In this document: positions 18,211 to 26,228 of the stretch, piece after piece
How the letters are laid out: every line of letters begins with the position of its first letter
Position numbering within the stretch: position 1 is the first letter of the stretch
NCBI GenBank assembly: GCA_963816985.1
Contig: CAWFMF010000004.1
Coordinates: forward strand, 4,774,001-4,838,000
Reading direction: 5' to 3'
Source: JAIVJM01 sp963816985
GTDB taxonomy: Bacteria > Acidobacteriota > Blastocatellia > Pyrinomonadales > Pyrinomonadaceae
DNA length: 64,000 nt
Notes under the pieces: generated by a model
The model's input: the letters and a program-made list of their open reading frames with translations, nothing else
Databases searched by the model: none
What the model was told of the DNA's origin: nothing
Position numbers and translations under genes: made by a program

Positions 18211-21200
18211 TCAATCACTCCACAAAGCCGTGTAAGCATCTGCCAGCCGGTCGCGCCAGGTAGTGTAGTTGTGTCCGGCTTCGGTCTCGCGGTAGGTGAC
18301 GGGGTAGCCCTTGGCGGCGAGCATGACGCGGACGCGGCGGTGGGTGTCGAGGACGGATTCGAGGCGGCCCGTGTCGAAGTAGAAGCGTAAGGGATTCTTT
18401 CTCCTCGCCGCCTCGTCGAGCGCGGAGAGGGCCGAGACAACGCGCTCGTCGTCAATCCAGAAGGCGGTGGACTGCCCGCCGACGCGGGCGAAGACTCCGG
18501 GGTGGCGGAGCGCCGTCCAGACGGAGATGACGCCGCCGAGGCTCGCGCCCAAGAGAGCGCGCCCGTCGCGCTCGGCGCGGGTGCGGTAGCGGCTGTCAAC
18601 GAAGGGCACGAGTTCCCCGGCCATGAAGTCGGCGAAGCGGTCGTCGGCCCAGTAATCCTTCATCCGGTCGGCGGGGTCAACGAAGACGATGATGAAGGGC
18701 GGGACGCGCCGCGACTCGATGAGGTGGTCGGCGGCTTCGACGGCGCGGGCGCGCGAGATGTACTCCGAGCCGTCCTGTAAATAGAGCACGGGATAACGGT
18801 CGCTCGTCTGCTGAGCGTAGCCGCGCGGAAGGTAGACGCGGACTTTGCGCGGCGGCGAGCCGGAAGCGCGGGCGGGCACTTCCGCCGTCTCAAGTTTGCC
18901 GCGCGTACTCTCAGGCAGCGACGGCCACGCGACGGGGCTGTACCCTTGAGTCGTGAAGAAAGAGTTCTCGCCGCCGACGCCGTTGTCATTCTTGTCGGGG
19001 TTGAGCGGGTCGAGAATCCATTCGCCGTCGGCGACGAGCTTGTACTCGGCGCGCGTGCCCTTCGGGAAGCGGAGCGTGTAGAGCTTGGCATTCGTGCCCG
19101 GCGCTTCGCGCATGAGGTGCGAACTCATGCCCCAGCCCGTGAAGTCGCCGACCACTTCGACTCTCTGCGCCGCGCCTCGGTAGACGAAAGTCACCTCCTC
19201 GCCCTCGACGAGCGGCGAGCGGGCGGCGGTCTTCACGCGTTCCAAAAGTTTCGGGCCGAGGTCTTCGAGTTCGGCCTTCTGCTTCTCTCCGGCGGTCAGT
19301 CCGCGCACGCGCGCGCGATGGAAGGAGGTCGCGCCCGTGGGCGTGACGGTGCCGACGAGGACGTAGGACTCGCCGCGCTCAACTTCAACGTCGAACTCGT
19401 ATGCGCCGCGCGCGTCCGTCTGCAACTCGCGCCGCTCTCCGTTGTAGACGGCGAAGGCGCGCGACTTCGTCGGCACGCGCCCGCGCACGCGGAAGGTCTT
19501 GCCCGTCTCCATGCGCGCGAGGACTTCCGGGGCCGGGGTGTTGAAGTCGCTTGAGCTTTGCGCGGGCGGCGGCTTCTTCACGTAGCGCGCGGCGACGAGG
19601 TCGGGCGTGTCGAGGTTGCGCCCCTCCTGCATGTTCGCGGCGAGGCGGATGAACTGCGCCATTGACCACGCGAGCGGCGTGGCGGAGCCCGTGCCTTCGC
19701 CGAACTTCAAATCGGGGACGGGACTCCGGGGCAAGTCCCAGACCTGTTCGGGAATCATCATCCCCTCGTTGGCGAAGCCTTGCATCGCTTCGAGCCGACG
19801 CGACGCGCCCTCACGCTCGCCCCGCGCCAGCTCGTACTGCCCGCGCTCCCCGGCCAGCAGAGCCCACAGCCTTCCCTTGCCCGTGTACTTGCCGTCCCAG
19901 TTCCACGGACGCCCGTCGTCCATCTCGCCGTAGCCGTCGTGGTTGTAGCGGTAGAAGGAAGCGCCGTTCGGCGTCTCGACTTTGATTAACTTATCAATGA
20001 CGGCGAGCGACTTCGCGATGAGAGGGTCGTTGGGACTCTTGATGCCGAGGCGGACGAGTTCGAGGAAGCCCGCGTCCACGATCTGCCTTTCGTCGAAAGT
20101 GCCCGCGCCGTTGTTCAGCTCGCGCGGCTCGCCGTCGTTCGGGTCGTCGTTCTCGGTGACGCGGAGGTAATAATTTTTGTCTCCGTACTGTCCGGTCGTC
20201 GTCGCCGTCCAAGCCTCGACGCGTCGCGCCCAATCGTCGGCGGCGGCGGCGTAGACGTGCGCTGAAGGCTCGTCGCCGTTGCGGCGCGCGATCTCCGAGG
20301 CGCAGACGAGTCCCGCAATCTCCGCCGCGATGGTCGAGGGCGAGTAGCCCGACTCCTCCTCCCAACGCTCCTGCGGCGTGTAGGGGCCGCGCCGGACGAT
20401 GAAGTCGGCGGCGGGCCGGACGTGCTTCGTCCAAGTCTCGTTGTCGGTGCGTCCGAGTTGATAGGCGAGGACGAGCGGGTAAGCCACCTCGTCCATTTGC
20501 AAAGAGCCCCAGAAGGGCCGACCGTCGAGCCATGAATTCTGCGGGAAGCTGCCGTCCGGCTTCTGCTGCACGCGGAAAAGATAATCGAGAGCGCGGTCGG
20601 CGCTCGCTTTGTCGCCGAGCGCGTAGAAGGCCGTCGCCACCTGATACAAGTCGCGCGCCCAGACGAGGTGATAGCCGCCGACGTTCGGCTCGTTCGCGTT
20701 CGAGCCCCCGCCCCACGGCACGCTCAAAGACGCAATCATCGCGCCGCGAAACGTCTTGTCCTCGTGCGCCTTCAAGACCATCGCGGCCATGTCGAACTGC
20801 TTCTGGTATTTGGGCTCGACGCGCCGGAGCGTCTTCACGTACTCGTGCCAGCCCGCTTCGTACTCGGCGCGCGCCTTCGCGAAGCCTTTGGCGAGAGACG
20901 CGCGCGCGTTCTTCAGAGCCTCGTCCGGCTCTTTGCCGAAGCCGAGCGCGACGGTGAAGGGCTGATACGGTTGGCGGACGTTGGCGAACTGCACGACGTT
21001 GCCGTCCGCCGCGCGCGCGTAGCGGTCGGAGCGAGAGGGCCAGCCGCTCATCTGCGTCAGCCCGTCGCTCGTCCCGAAGTAGCCGTTGGTCGCGTGCTCG
21101 ATTCCGCCGCCGACGACGAGCGCCGAAGCCTTGTCGGCGTCCGAGGCTAAGAGCGCGTCCCCTTCCGTCCACGCCGAGTCGTGCATCCCGCTGTTGTTCA

Positions 21201-21714
21201 GCGACGGGTCGTAATAGACGTAGAGGTCTTGCACGGCGCGGCAGCCGCTCTGGAACTCGACGTTGACGAGAATCGTGCTCCGCTCCGGGTCAACCGTGTA
21301 GGTCTTGATGATGGTGAACACGTCGTCCTTCGACTTGTTCACCTGCCGGAAGGAGAGCGCGTGCTCGTCGAGCGCTTCGAGCCGGTGCGTGGTGTCTTCG
21401 CTCTCGGTCAGGATTCTTTTGTCGCCGCCCGCGCAAGGCATGACGGCGAACTCCAACACGCGCGTGTTCGCCACGTCAACGGTCGGGTAGTAGACCTCCG
21501 TCATCACGCCTTCGCGGAGCGTAAACCAGACTTTGGATTCGAGCGTGTTGGAAGTGCCGACCGCCGTCTTCCCCGCGCTCTCCCACTGCGCGTCCTTGCC
21601 CGGCGCGCCCGGCGCGAGGTTGCTGCCGCCGCCCGTCTGCGCGCGCGGGACTCCCGACAAAGAGATCATGAGAAAGGTCAGGAGGATTGCACGCGTCGAA
21701 TGTTTTCTCTTCAT
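18211..21714 (-). CDS. GH15 glucoamylase fused to a glycogen-binding-like domain and an esterase domain
   Basis: This secreted protein has 1167 residues, about 350 more than usual for GH15. The order is: signal peptide (ILLTFLMISLSGVPRAQ); N-terminal beta-sandwich of glucodextranase/glucoamylase type (about 45-300); (alpha/alpha)6 catalytic domain (about 330-760), with general acid near ERWEEESGYSPSTIAAEIAG and base near FGEGTGSATPLAWSMAQF; a CBM48/AMPK-type glycogen-binding-like module (about 838-928; VEVVGDFTGWG, AEYKLVADGEWILDPLNPD); and an esterase-D-like alpha/beta hydrolase (about 945-1165) with nucleophile elbow LLGASLGG and His in EAGHNYTTW. GH15 releases glucose from starch or dextrans; the esterase substrate is unknown, perhaps an acylated glucan. 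It is the last gene after xylFGH on the same strand, suggesting release and uptake of one sugar. Confidence 0.85.
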   Translation of the reverse strand: MKRKHSTRAILLTFLMISLSGVPRAQTGGGSNLAPGAPGKDAQWESAGKTAVGTSNTLESKVWFTLREGVMTEVYYPTVDVANTRVLEFAVMPCAGGDKRILTESEDTTHRLEALDEHALSFRQVNKSKDDVFTIIKTYTVDPERSTILVNVEFQSGCRAVQDLYVYYDPSLNNSGMHDSAWTEGDALLASDADKASALVVGGGIEHATNGYFGTSDGLTQMSGWPSRSDRYARAADGNVVQFANVRQPYQPFTVALGFGKEPDEALKNARASLAKGFAKARAEYEAGWHEYVKTLRRVEPKYQKQFDMAAMVLKAHEDKTFRGAMIASLSVPWGGGSNANEPNVGGYHLVWARDLYQVATAFYALGDKASADRALDYLFRVQQKPDGSFPQNSWLDGRPFWGSLQMDEVAYPLVLAYQLGRTDNETWTKHVRPAADFIVRRGPYTPQERWEEESGYSPSTIAAEIAGLVCASEIARRNGDEPSAHVYAAAADDWARRVEAWTATTTGQYGDKNYYLRVTENDDPNDGEPRELNNGAGTFDERQIVDAGFLELVRLGIKSPNDPLIAKSLAVIDKLIKVETPNGASFYRYNHDGYGEMDDGRPWNWDGKYTGKGRLWALLAGERGQYELARGEREGASRRLEAMQGFANEGMMIPEQVWDLPRSPVPDLKFGEGTGSATPLAWSMAQFIRLAANMQEGRNLDTPDLVAARYVKKPPPAQSSSDFNTPAPEVLARMETGKTFRVRGRVPTKSRAFAVYNGERRELQTDARGAYEFDVEVERGESYVLVGTVTPTGATSFHRARVRGLTAGEKQKAELEDLGPKLLERVKTAARSPLVEGEEVTFVYRGAAQRVEVVGDFTGWGMSSHLMREAPGTNAKLYTLRFPKGTRAEYKLVADGEWILDPLNPDKNDNGVGGENSFFTTQGYSPVAWPSLPESTRGKLETAEVPARASGSPPRKVRVYLPRGYAQQTSDRYPVLYLQDGSEYISRARAVEAADHLIESRRVPPFIIVFVDPADRMKDYWADDRFADFMAGELVPFVDSRYRTRAERDGRALLGASLGGVISVWTALRHPGVFARVGGQSTAFWIDDERVVSALSALDEAARRKNPLRFYFDTGRLESVLDTHRRVRVMLAAKGYPVTYRETEAGHNYTTWRDRLADAYTALWSD

Positions 21715-21732
21715 CTTGCTTCCCTAAAATTT

Positions 21733-21776
21733 CGAGTCTCTACACACGAGCCGGAAGACTCGCGCGTAGAGACTCG
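21733..21776. repeat. Inverted repeat between xylH and the GH15 gene
   Basis: CGAGTCTCTAC (21733-21743) pairs perfectly with GTAGAGACTCG (21766-21776). The 22-nt loop contains its own CGAG/CTCG pair. On the minus strand the hairpin is followed by AAATTTT and then the GH15 ribosome binding region, so it could attenuate or stabilise the operon mRNA. Confidence 0.55.
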
Positions 21777-21800
21777 ACGGTCACAGACCTTTGACCCTCT

Positions 21801-23030
21801 TTAACCCTTGCGGCGTCCGAGCATGTCGAAGCCGACCGCCGCGACGAGCACCGCGCCCTTGATGATGTACTGCGTGGAGTTCTGCACGTTCTCTAAGGAC
21901 ATCCCGTTGTCGAGGCTCGCCATGATGAGCGCGCCGAGCATCGCGCCGACGACCGTCCCGCGCCCGCCCATCAGACTCGTCCCGCCGATGACGCACGCCG
22001 CGATGGCGTCCAATTCCATCAGCGTCCCCGCGTCCGGCGACGCGCTCCCGACGCGCGCCGTGTGCAGCAGAGACGCCACGCCGACGAGCGCGCCGAGCAG
22101 ACAGAACGAGCCGAGGATGTGCCGCCGCAGGCTGATGCCTGAGAGCCGCGCCGCGTCCGGGTTGCCGCCGATGGCGTAGAGGTAGCGACCGAACGTCGTG
22201 TTCTGCGTCAGGAACGCGCCGAGGAGCGCGACCGCGAGCAGCACGACGACCGGGATGGGCACGCCGCCCTGCGTGTTCATCATGTAGACGAAGGCGGCGA
22301 AGAGCAGCGCCGGGACGGCGACGCGCACGATGGACGCCGGGATGCCCTGCGCCGGGAGCCCGTGATGCCGCCTGAGCGCCGCGCGCCTGAGCGTCAGCCA
22401 AACGAGCGCCACGACCGCCAGCCCCGCGAGCCCGATGCCGATGACCGGCGCGACGAAGTCTATGCCGAGCGACCTGAAGAAAGGCAGACGCACCGGAATC
22501 GTCGCGCCCTCGCTGATTCTCAAAATCACGCCGCGCCACGCAAGCATCCCGCCCAGGGTGACGATGAAGGCCGGGATGTTCGCGTAAGCCACGAGGCCGC
22601 CCTGCACCGCGCCGATGACGACGCCGATCAAGATGGCCGAAGCGAGCGAGGGCACGAGCCCCCACTCCTGCGTCATCGCCGCGACGCCCCCGGCGAGCCC
22701 CACGACCGAACCCACAGACAAATCAATCTGCCCGGCGACGATGACCAGCAGCATCCCGACCGCGAGCACGCCCGTCACCGCCATCTGCTTGAAGAGGTTC
22801 GAGAAGTTGCGCGGGCCAAGAAAGATTCCGTCCGTCGCCCACTGGAAGAAGAGCCAGATGGCGACGAGCGCGAAGAGCATCGTGTAGGCCCTGAGCGACG
22901 AAGCGTTGATGCGCAGGCCGCCGAGCCGCACCTGCCCCGTGCCCGCGTCCTCCGCCACCGCGTCGGGCGGCGCGACGTCGGCTGTCGTCGGCGGTCGGTC
23001 GGTTACCGGCTCATTACCTTGATGGCTCAT
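21801..23030 (-). CDS. xylH: Sugar ABC transporter permease, XylH type (CUT2 family)
   Basis: This is a 409-residue inner membrane permease of the BPD_transp_2 family with about ten membrane segments after a polar N-terminal extension. The CUT2 signature VIVAGQIDLSVGSVVGLAGG and the C-terminal ACVIGGTSLMGGRGTVVGAM loop are intact. It would form the channel of a high-affinity pentose/hexose importer with the XylG-like ATPase and XylF-like binding protein encoded upstream. The ATG has GGAGG six nt upstream, and the gap to the ATPase gene is 23 bp. The sugar may be xylose, but homologues also carry glucose and other monosaccharides. Confidence 0.88.
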   Translation of the reverse strand: MSHQGNEPVTDRPPTTADVAPPDAVAEDAGTGQVRLGGLRINASSLRAYTMLFALVAIWLFFQWATDGIFLGPRNFSNLFKQMAVTGVLAVGMLLVIVAGQIDLSVGSVVGLAGGVAAMTQEWGLVPSLASAILIGVVIGAVQGGLVAYANIPAFIVTLGGMLAWRGVILRISEGATIPVRLPFFRSLGIDFVAPVIGIGLAGLAVVALVWLTLRRAALRRHHGLPAQGIPASIVRVAVPALLFAAFVYMMNTQGGVPIPVVVLLAVALLGAFLTQNTTFGRYLYAIGGNPDAARLSGISLRRHILGSFCLLGALVGVASLLHTARVGSASPDAGTLMELDAIAACVIGGTSLMGGRGTVVGAMLGALIMASLDNGMSLENVQNSTQYIIKGAVLVAAVGFDMLGRRKG

Positions 23031-23053
23031 CTTCGACCTCCGGTCGAGATTGA

Positions 23054-24577
23054 TTATTTGACCTTCACTCCGTGTCCCGTCGCGCAGGCCATGACGGCTT
23101 CGGGCGTCGCCTCGGCGCGTTTGAACTCGCCGGTCACGCGGCCTTCGTGGAGGACGATGACGCGGTCGGAGAGGCCGAGGACTTCGGGCAGCTCCGAGGA
23201 GACGAGGACGATGGCGAGCCCCGCCCCCGCGAGCCGGTTGATGTGGCCGTAAATCTCCTGCTTCGCGCCCACGTCAATCCCGCGCGTCGGCTCGTCTAAG
23301 AAGAGCACCTTCGGGTTCGTCAGCAGCCACTTCGCCAGCACGACCTTCTGCTGGTTGCCGCCCGAAAGCGTCCCCGCGACGGTGAAGACCGAGTTGGCCT
23401 TGACGCGCAAGTCCTTCATCGCGCGTTCGCCGGCGGCGGCCTCCGACTGGACGTTGGTGACGAACTGCCCCGACAGTCGGCGCAAGCCCGCGAGCGTCAT
23501 GTTGTTGAGGATCGTCTGTTCGAGGATGAGGCCGAAGCGCTTCCGGTCTTCCGTCACGAAGCCGATGCCCTGACGGATGGCGTCCGACGGTCGTTTAATC
23601 TCGACGCGCTCGCCCTCGACGTAAATCTCCCCGCTCGTGCGGCCCGCGTGCGCGCCGAAGACGCCCATCAGAAGGTCGCTCCGTCCCGCGCCCATCAGCC
23701 CCGCAATCCCCAAGACCTCGCCCTTGCGCACCGCGAAGCTCACGCCGTCCACGAGCACCTTGCCGCGCACGTTCGGGTCTTCGACTCTCATGTTGCGGAC
23801 TTCGAAGGCGGTCGCGCCGCGCTCGTGCGCCGCTTCGGGGAAGATGTCGCCGACCTCCCTGCCGACCATGCGCGAGATGACGCGGGCCTCGTCCAGCTCC
23901 GACGTTCTCTCCGTCCCCACCGTCCGCCCGTCGCGCAGGACCGTGATGCGGTCGCTCATGCGGAAGACCTCGTCGAGCTTGTGCGAGATGTAGACCATCC
24001 CGACGCCGCGCTTGCGCAAAGAGCCGAGGATGCGGAAGAGCGTCTCCACTTCGGCGTCGGTGAGCGCGGCGGTCGGTTCGTCCAAGACGAGGATGCGCGC
24101 CTCCTGCGAGAGCGCCTTGGCGATTTCGACCAACTGCTGCTGGCCGATGCCGAGCTGACCGACGGGCGTGCGCGGGTCGAGCGGGAGGCGCAGCTCGTCC
24201 AAGAGCTTCTGCGCGCGGCTGTAAAGCTCCTCCCAGCGGATGACGCCGAAGCGGCGCGGGGCGCGGCCCATGAAGATGTTCTCGCCGATGCTCAGGTCTT
24301 TAATCAGCGAGAGTTCCTGGAAGATGACGGCGATGCCTGCGGTCTCGGCTTCGCGCACGCTCTGGAAGCGGCGCACCTCGCCGTCAATCAGAATCTCGCC
24401 GCCGTAAGTCCCGTGCGGGTAGACTCCGCCCAAGACCTTCATGAGCGTTGACTTGCCCGCGCCGTTCTCGCCGACGAGCGCGTGCAGCTCGCCGCGACGC
24501 AGGTCAAACGAGACGCCGTCGAGCGCGCGCACGCCCGGAAACGCCTTCGTAATCCCCCTCATCTCCATTAAAGACAT
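23054..24577 (-). CDS. xylG: Sugar ABC transporter ATP-binding protein, XylG type
   Basis: This is a 507-residue tandem ATPase of the CUT2 class. The first domain has Walker A GENGAGKST (residues 36-44), signature LGIGQQQLVEIAKAL and Walker B ILVLDEPTAALTD. The second has the degenerate P-loop GLMGAGRSDLLMGVFG and an intact LSGGNQQKVVLAKWL with LFLDEPTRGIDVGAKQEIY, the asymmetry normal for this family. It energises uptake with the XylH-like permease. A heptad inverted repeat occupies the 38 bp before the start and extends into the end of the preceding gene; no Shine-Dalgarno is visible within it. Confidence 0.92.
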   Translation of the reverse strand: MSLMEMRGITKAFPGVRALDGVSFDLRRGELHALVGENGAGKSTLMKVLGGVYPHGTYGGEILIDGEVRRFQSVREAETAGIAVIFQELSLIKDLSIGENIFMGRAPRRFGVIRWEELYSRAQKLLDELRLPLDPRTPVGQLGIGQQQLVEIAKALSQEARILVLDEPTAALTDAEVETLFRILGSLRKRGVGMVYISHKLDEVFRMSDRITVLRDGRTVGTERTSELDEARVISRMVGREVGDIFPEAAHERGATAFEVRNMRVEDPNVRGKVLVDGVSFAVRKGEVLGIAGLMGAGRSDLLMGVFGAHAGRTSGEIYVEGERVEIKRPSDAIRQGIGFVTEDRKRFGLILEQTILNNMTLAGLRRLSGQFVTNVQSEAAAGERAMKDLRVKANSVFTVAGTLSGGNQQKVVLAKWLLTNPKVLFLDEPTRGIDVGAKQEIYGHINRLAGAGLAIVLVSSELPEVLGLSDRVIVLHEGRVTGEFKRAEATPEAVMACATGHGVKVK

Positions 24578-24697
24578 AGTTCAAAGTTCAAAGTTTAAAG
24601 TTCAAAGCATAAAGCTCAGAGTTTGAAGACGAGGCTGAGAAGTCCGAGGCACAAGGCGAGCGCCGAACTTTGAACCTTGAACTTTGAACTTTGAGCT
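24578..24697. repeat. Heptad inverted repeat, word AGTTCAA
   Basis: The left arm has about six tandem 7-nt units (AGTTCAA and variants, 24578-24620). The right arm (24665-24697) is its imperfect complement. The element abuts the xylG start codon and supplies the last 25 or so codons and stop of the xylF reading frame. Confidence 0.8.
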
Positions 24698-25794
24698 GTC
24701 GCTTTGGGCCACTGGTCGCGCGGCACTTTCTCGAAGACCTTCTCTAAGGGGTGGTAGCCGTCCTTGATGATGGTGCTCATGAGGTTCTCTTTGTCCACGG
24801 CCATCGGCTCGTGGAGGATGGAGGGCACGTCAAGCTTGCCGTTGTTGATGCGGTCGGGGGCGTTGACGGCCTCTTTCTTGGCGAGCTTGATGGCGCTGTC
24901 CACGGCGCTGAAGGCGAGCGGCTGGATGGGCTTGTAGATGGTCATCGTCTGCCGGCCTTCGGCGATGCGCTGGACGGCGTCGAGCTGCGCGTCCTGCCCC
25001 GTGACGAGCACCTTGCCGCCGCCGAGCTTCGCCTGTTCGAGCGCGGAGATCGCGCCGCCCGCCGTGCCGTCGTTCGAGGCGACGACGGCCTGGATGTCGT
25101 TGTTCGTCCGCGTCAACGCGTCCTCGGTGATGCGCAGCGCCTCCTCCGGCTTCCAATCCTTGGCGAACTGGTCGGAGATGATCTTCACGTCGCCGCGGTC
25201 AACCGCGGGCTTGAGGACGTTCATCTGGCCTTTGCGCAGGAGCAGGGCGTTGTTGTCCGTGGGCGCGCCGCCGATGAGAATGTAGTTGCCCTTGGGGACG
25301 CGCTTCAAGGCGTACTCGCCCTGCATCTCGCCCATCTTCTCGACCTGATGCGAGACGTAGAGGTCAACGTCGGAGTTCTTGATGAGGCGGTCGTAGGCGA
25401 TGACGGGGACGCCTTGCCGGTGCGCGGCCTCGACGATGGAGGCGGCAATCTCGCCGTTGTGCGGGGCGACGATGAGGACGTTGACGCCGCTCGTCAGCAT
25501 GTTCTCGCACTGCTTGGTCTGCGCCGCGTCGTCGCCGTTGGCGACCTGCACTTCGATGGTCGCCCCGACCTCCCTGGCGCGCTGCTCGACCAGAGCCTTG
25601 TCGCGCTGCCAACGCTCCTCCTTGAGCGTGTCCATCGAGAAGCCGATGCGGACGGGGCCGCTCTTCCAGGCGTTGCCGCCAGCCGTCCCCGCCCCGCCGC
25701 CGCCGCCCGTCTCCGGCGCGCTCACGCACGCGAACGCCGCCGACAGCGCGCAGACCGCCGCCACGAAGAACACGAACCTTCTCAAGTCTCGCAT
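24616..25794 (-). CDS. xylF: Sugar ABC transporter substrate-binding protein, XylF type
   Basis: This is a 392-residue periplasmic binding protein. The N-terminal export signal ends at AAFACVSAP, a possible though imperfect lipobox, followed by a Gly-rich linker. The Peripla_BP_4 fold follows, with VRIGFSMDTLKEERWQRD, GVPVIAYDRLIKNSDVDLYV and VVASNDGTAGGAISAL, closely matching xylose-binding proteins. Family similarity should end near VPRDQWPKA; the last 26 residues (from about AQSSKFKVQSSA) are encoded by the heptad repeat, which seems to have displaced the original stop. AAGGAG lies 8 nt before the ATG. First gene of xylF-xylG-xylH-GH15. Confidence 0.9.
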   Translation of the reverse strand: MRDLRRFVFFVAAVCALSAAFACVSAPETGGGGGAGTAGGNAWKSGPVRIGFSMDTLKEERWQRDKALVEQRAREVGATIEVQVANGDDAAQTKQCENMLTSGVNVLIVAPHNGEIAASIVEAAHRQGVPVIAYDRLIKNSDVDLYVSHQVEKMGEMQGEYALKRVPKGNYILIGGAPTDNNALLLRKGQMNVLKPAVDRGDVKIISDQFAKDWKPEEALRITEDALTRTNNDIQAVVASNDGTAGGAISALEQAKLGGGKVLVTGQDAQLDAVQRIAEGRQTMTIYKPIQPLAFSAVDSAIKLAKKEAVNAPDRINNGKLDVPSILHEPMAVDKENLMSTIIKDGYHPLEKVFEKVPRDQWPKATAQSSKFKVQSSALALCLGLLSLVFKL

Positions 25795-25821
25795 CAGTTA
25801 TGCTCCTTAGTAGTCTTCAGT

Positions 25822-25831
25822 AAAACGTTTG
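25822..25831. promoter_or_regulatory. LacI/GalR-like operator candidate upstream of xylF
   Basis: The perfect dyad AAACGTTT (25823-25830) with the CpG centre typical of LacI/GalR-family operators lies about 30 bp upstream of the xylF ATG, between ribosome binding site and presumed promoter. Only one site is seen, so this is a suggestion. Confidence 0.3.
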
Positions 25832-25997
25832 ACCGGCGCTCCGCCTGTGGGGGCTTGCTCTTCAATGGGCGGCGGAGTCGTACCTGCCGGAGGTGGGCGG
25901 CGTCGCCCCGTTGGCCTCCCGGCGAAATGCTGTGTTGTCGTTCTGGGTTGACTGCTTGGACGCGCCTAAGATACCAAAGGCGCGGCGCAGATTTCCA

Positions 25998-26026
25998 TTG
26001 AAAAAAAGCGCGGCGAGTGTTATTTG
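25998..26026 (+). promoter_or_regulatory. Putative promoter of the TonB receptor gene
   Basis: TTGAAA (25998-26003) and TATTTG (26021-26026) are separated by 17 nt. The start would be near 26033, leaving a leader of about 195 nt. The -10 is a weak match. Confidence 0.35.
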
Positions 26027-26228
26027 TTTCTCAACGAGCAACACACACATAGCTGACGATCCCCCAAGAGTCACCGGCTCTGTCCCTCCAGTCCGCGAAC
26101 GTCTGCCGTGTTCGCGGGACGCATCACTGGTTGCGAGTGTCTGGTGCGCCCACTTTTCAATCTCAAGAAAGCGTTTCGAGTGCGGCCCGCTAGTTCAGGC
26201 CGACGACGCTCAGGAAGGCCACAAGTCC

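Larger units (their letters stand above)
25795..26228. other. Divergent intergenic region between xylF and a TonB receptor gene
   Basis: This 434-bp stretch holds the xylF ribosome binding site, an operator-like dyad and a probable plus-strand promoter (listed separately). The TonB frame remains open back to 25893, but that sequence has no signal-peptide character and I treat it as non-coding. Nothing else is recognised. Confidence 0.4.

Noticed and set aside
25893..26228. Upstream extension of the TonB receptor frame
   Set aside because: The signal peptide begins at 26229; the extension lacks export features and would cover the likely promoter.
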